Source: Actinomycetota bacterium
GTDB taxonomy: Bacteria > Actinomycetota > Acidimicrobiia > Acidimicrobiales > CADCSY01
Length of the DNA stretch: 7,365 nucleotides
Assembly: GCA_019348335.1 (NCBI GenBank)
Contig: JAHWJR010000091.1
Location: 1 to 7,365, forward strand
Direction of reading: 5' to 3'
Shown here: positions 6,823 through 7,365 of the stretch, piece by piece
How the letters are laid out: every line of letters begins with the position of its first letter
How positions within the stretch are numbered: position 1 is the stretch's first letter
Program-made: the position numbers and the translations under genes
Notes under the pieces: model-generated
What the model was told of the DNA's origin: nothing
The model's input: only the letters and a program-made list of their open reading frames with translations
Database searches by the model: none

Positions 6823-7365
6823 ATGGCCCGAAAGCGACGGCCCACCCGCGAGGAGCTCGAGCGGCAGGCCCAGATCGAGTTGGAGCGCTCGATGGGACGC
6901 TCCCTGGGGTCGCAGGGTTCGCCGTACTCGTCGCCGCCCGGTCCTGGGGCCGGCCCTCCGCCGGCGTGGGAGCACGACGCCGGTCCTCGGGAACCTGAAC
7001 CGGCCGGACCGCCGGCGTGGCAGCAGGAGCCCGGCCCGCCAGGTGAGGACGAGCGCTTCTCCCGTCCCACCGCAGCCGAGGAGGAAGCGGCGGTCACCGA
7101 ACTGGCCCTGCAGCAATGGGCCGAACGCCGGGGCGGTGGCCCCCTCGAGACCCACGTGGTCAACCGCATGCAGCCTTCCCAGGCCGAGGCGGCGCGCGAC
7201 CAGGCGCTGCGTGAGGCCCTGGCCCGCCAGCAGCGCTTCGCCTCCCCGATCCGGCGAGCTCCGGTTCCCCAGTCCAAGGAACGGGGCTTCTCCAACTCCT
7301 GGACCTCGTCCTCCCCCTCCGCCGCCCATGAGGAGCCCATGATGTGGGAGTCGGCCATTCCTGGG
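6823..7365 (+). CDS. Hypothetical Pro/Gly/Gln-rich protein, C-terminus cut by window edge
   Basis: From the ATG at 6823 the frame is open for 181 codons to the window end, with the strong G/C third-position bias seen in the neighbouring genes. I do not recognise the protein. It begins with a basic, charged segment (MARKRRPTREELERQAQIEL, residues 1-20). A low-complexity Pro/Gly/Ser stretch follows (about 30-75), then an Ala/Glu/Gln-rich, probably helical part (about 84-138), and then a Ser/Pro/Trp-containing tail. Two GPP(P)AW units at 44-49 and 62-66 lie 17 residues apart and are backed by a 12-bp exact DNA repeat. No signal peptide or membrane segment appears in the visible part. It lies 24 bp after the DUF1015 gene in the same direction and may be co-transcribed, though a -10-like hexamer precedes it. 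Composition suggests an intrinsically disordered, possibly nucleic-acid-binding or scaffold protein, but this is weak inference. Confidence 0.75.
   Translation, partial: MARKRRPTREELERQAQIELERSMGRSLGSQGSPYSSPPGPGAGPPPAWEHDAGPREPEPAGPPAWQQEPGPPGEDERFSRPTAAEEEAAVTELALQQWAERRGGGPLETHVVNRMQPSQAEAARDQALREALARQQRFASPIRRAPVPQSKERGFSNSWTSSSPSAAHEEPMMWESAIPG
6958..7020 (+). repeat. Exact 12-bp direct repeat inside the terminal gene (17-codon period)
   Basis: CCGCCGGCGTGG occurs at 6958-6969 and again at 7009-7020, 51 bp apart and in the same frame, encoding the two Pro-Ala-Trp units of the low-complexity region. The bases between differ, so this looks like an old in-frame duplication or selection for a repeated peptide motif. 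Confidence 0.6.

Overview
The window looks like chromosomal housekeeping DNA from a very GC-rich actinobacterium. The lineage call, possibly Acidimicrobiia or a relative, is inference from base composition, GTG starts, weak Shine-Dalgarno sequences and gene order; no rRNA or other marker is present to prove it. There are eight genes, two of them cut by the window edges. I see no mobile element, CRISPR array, tRNA or rRNA, and no sign of recent transfer.

Left part (1-3875, minus strand): a tight cluster read right to left, tlyA (S4-domain rRNA 2'-O-methyltransferase), nadK (NAD kinase), recN (SMC-like DNA repair ATPase) and a truncated steA-type gene. tlyA and nadK are separated by 1 base, and recN and steA overlap by 4 bases (ATGA). 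The only real gap, 116 bp, lies before recN and holds a promoter-like element with an 11-bp-period direct repeat. This is the same order as the tlyA-nadK-recN-Rv1697 cluster of Mycobacterium.

Middle (3928-5477): a rhomboid intramembrane serine protease gene on the plus strand diverges from tlyA across a 52-bp gap. It runs tail to tail, with a 7-bp overlap, into a minus-strand HAD-IIA (NagD-like) phosphatase gene. A perfect 16-bp GC palindrome sits at that junction. The HAD gene corresponds in position to Rv1692 of Mycobacterium, so the rhomboid gene looks like an addition inside an otherwise conserved cluster.

Right part (5596-7365, plus strand): a DUF1015 protein gene, divergent from the HAD gene, then a partial gene for an unrecognised Pro/Gly/Gln-rich, probably disordered protein that runs off the window.

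The main cross-cutting signal is regulatory. Several starts (tlyA, rhomboid, the last gene, and a mini-ORF before recN; more weakly DUF1015 and HAD) have a TANNNT-like -10 hexamer 5-7 nt upstream of the start codon. That is the geometry expected for leaderless transcripts. I found no convincing new defence or biosynthetic system; the less characterised items are the DUF1015 protein with its ParB/sulfiredoxin-like DGHHR motif, the terminal low-complexity protein, and the recN upstream region.
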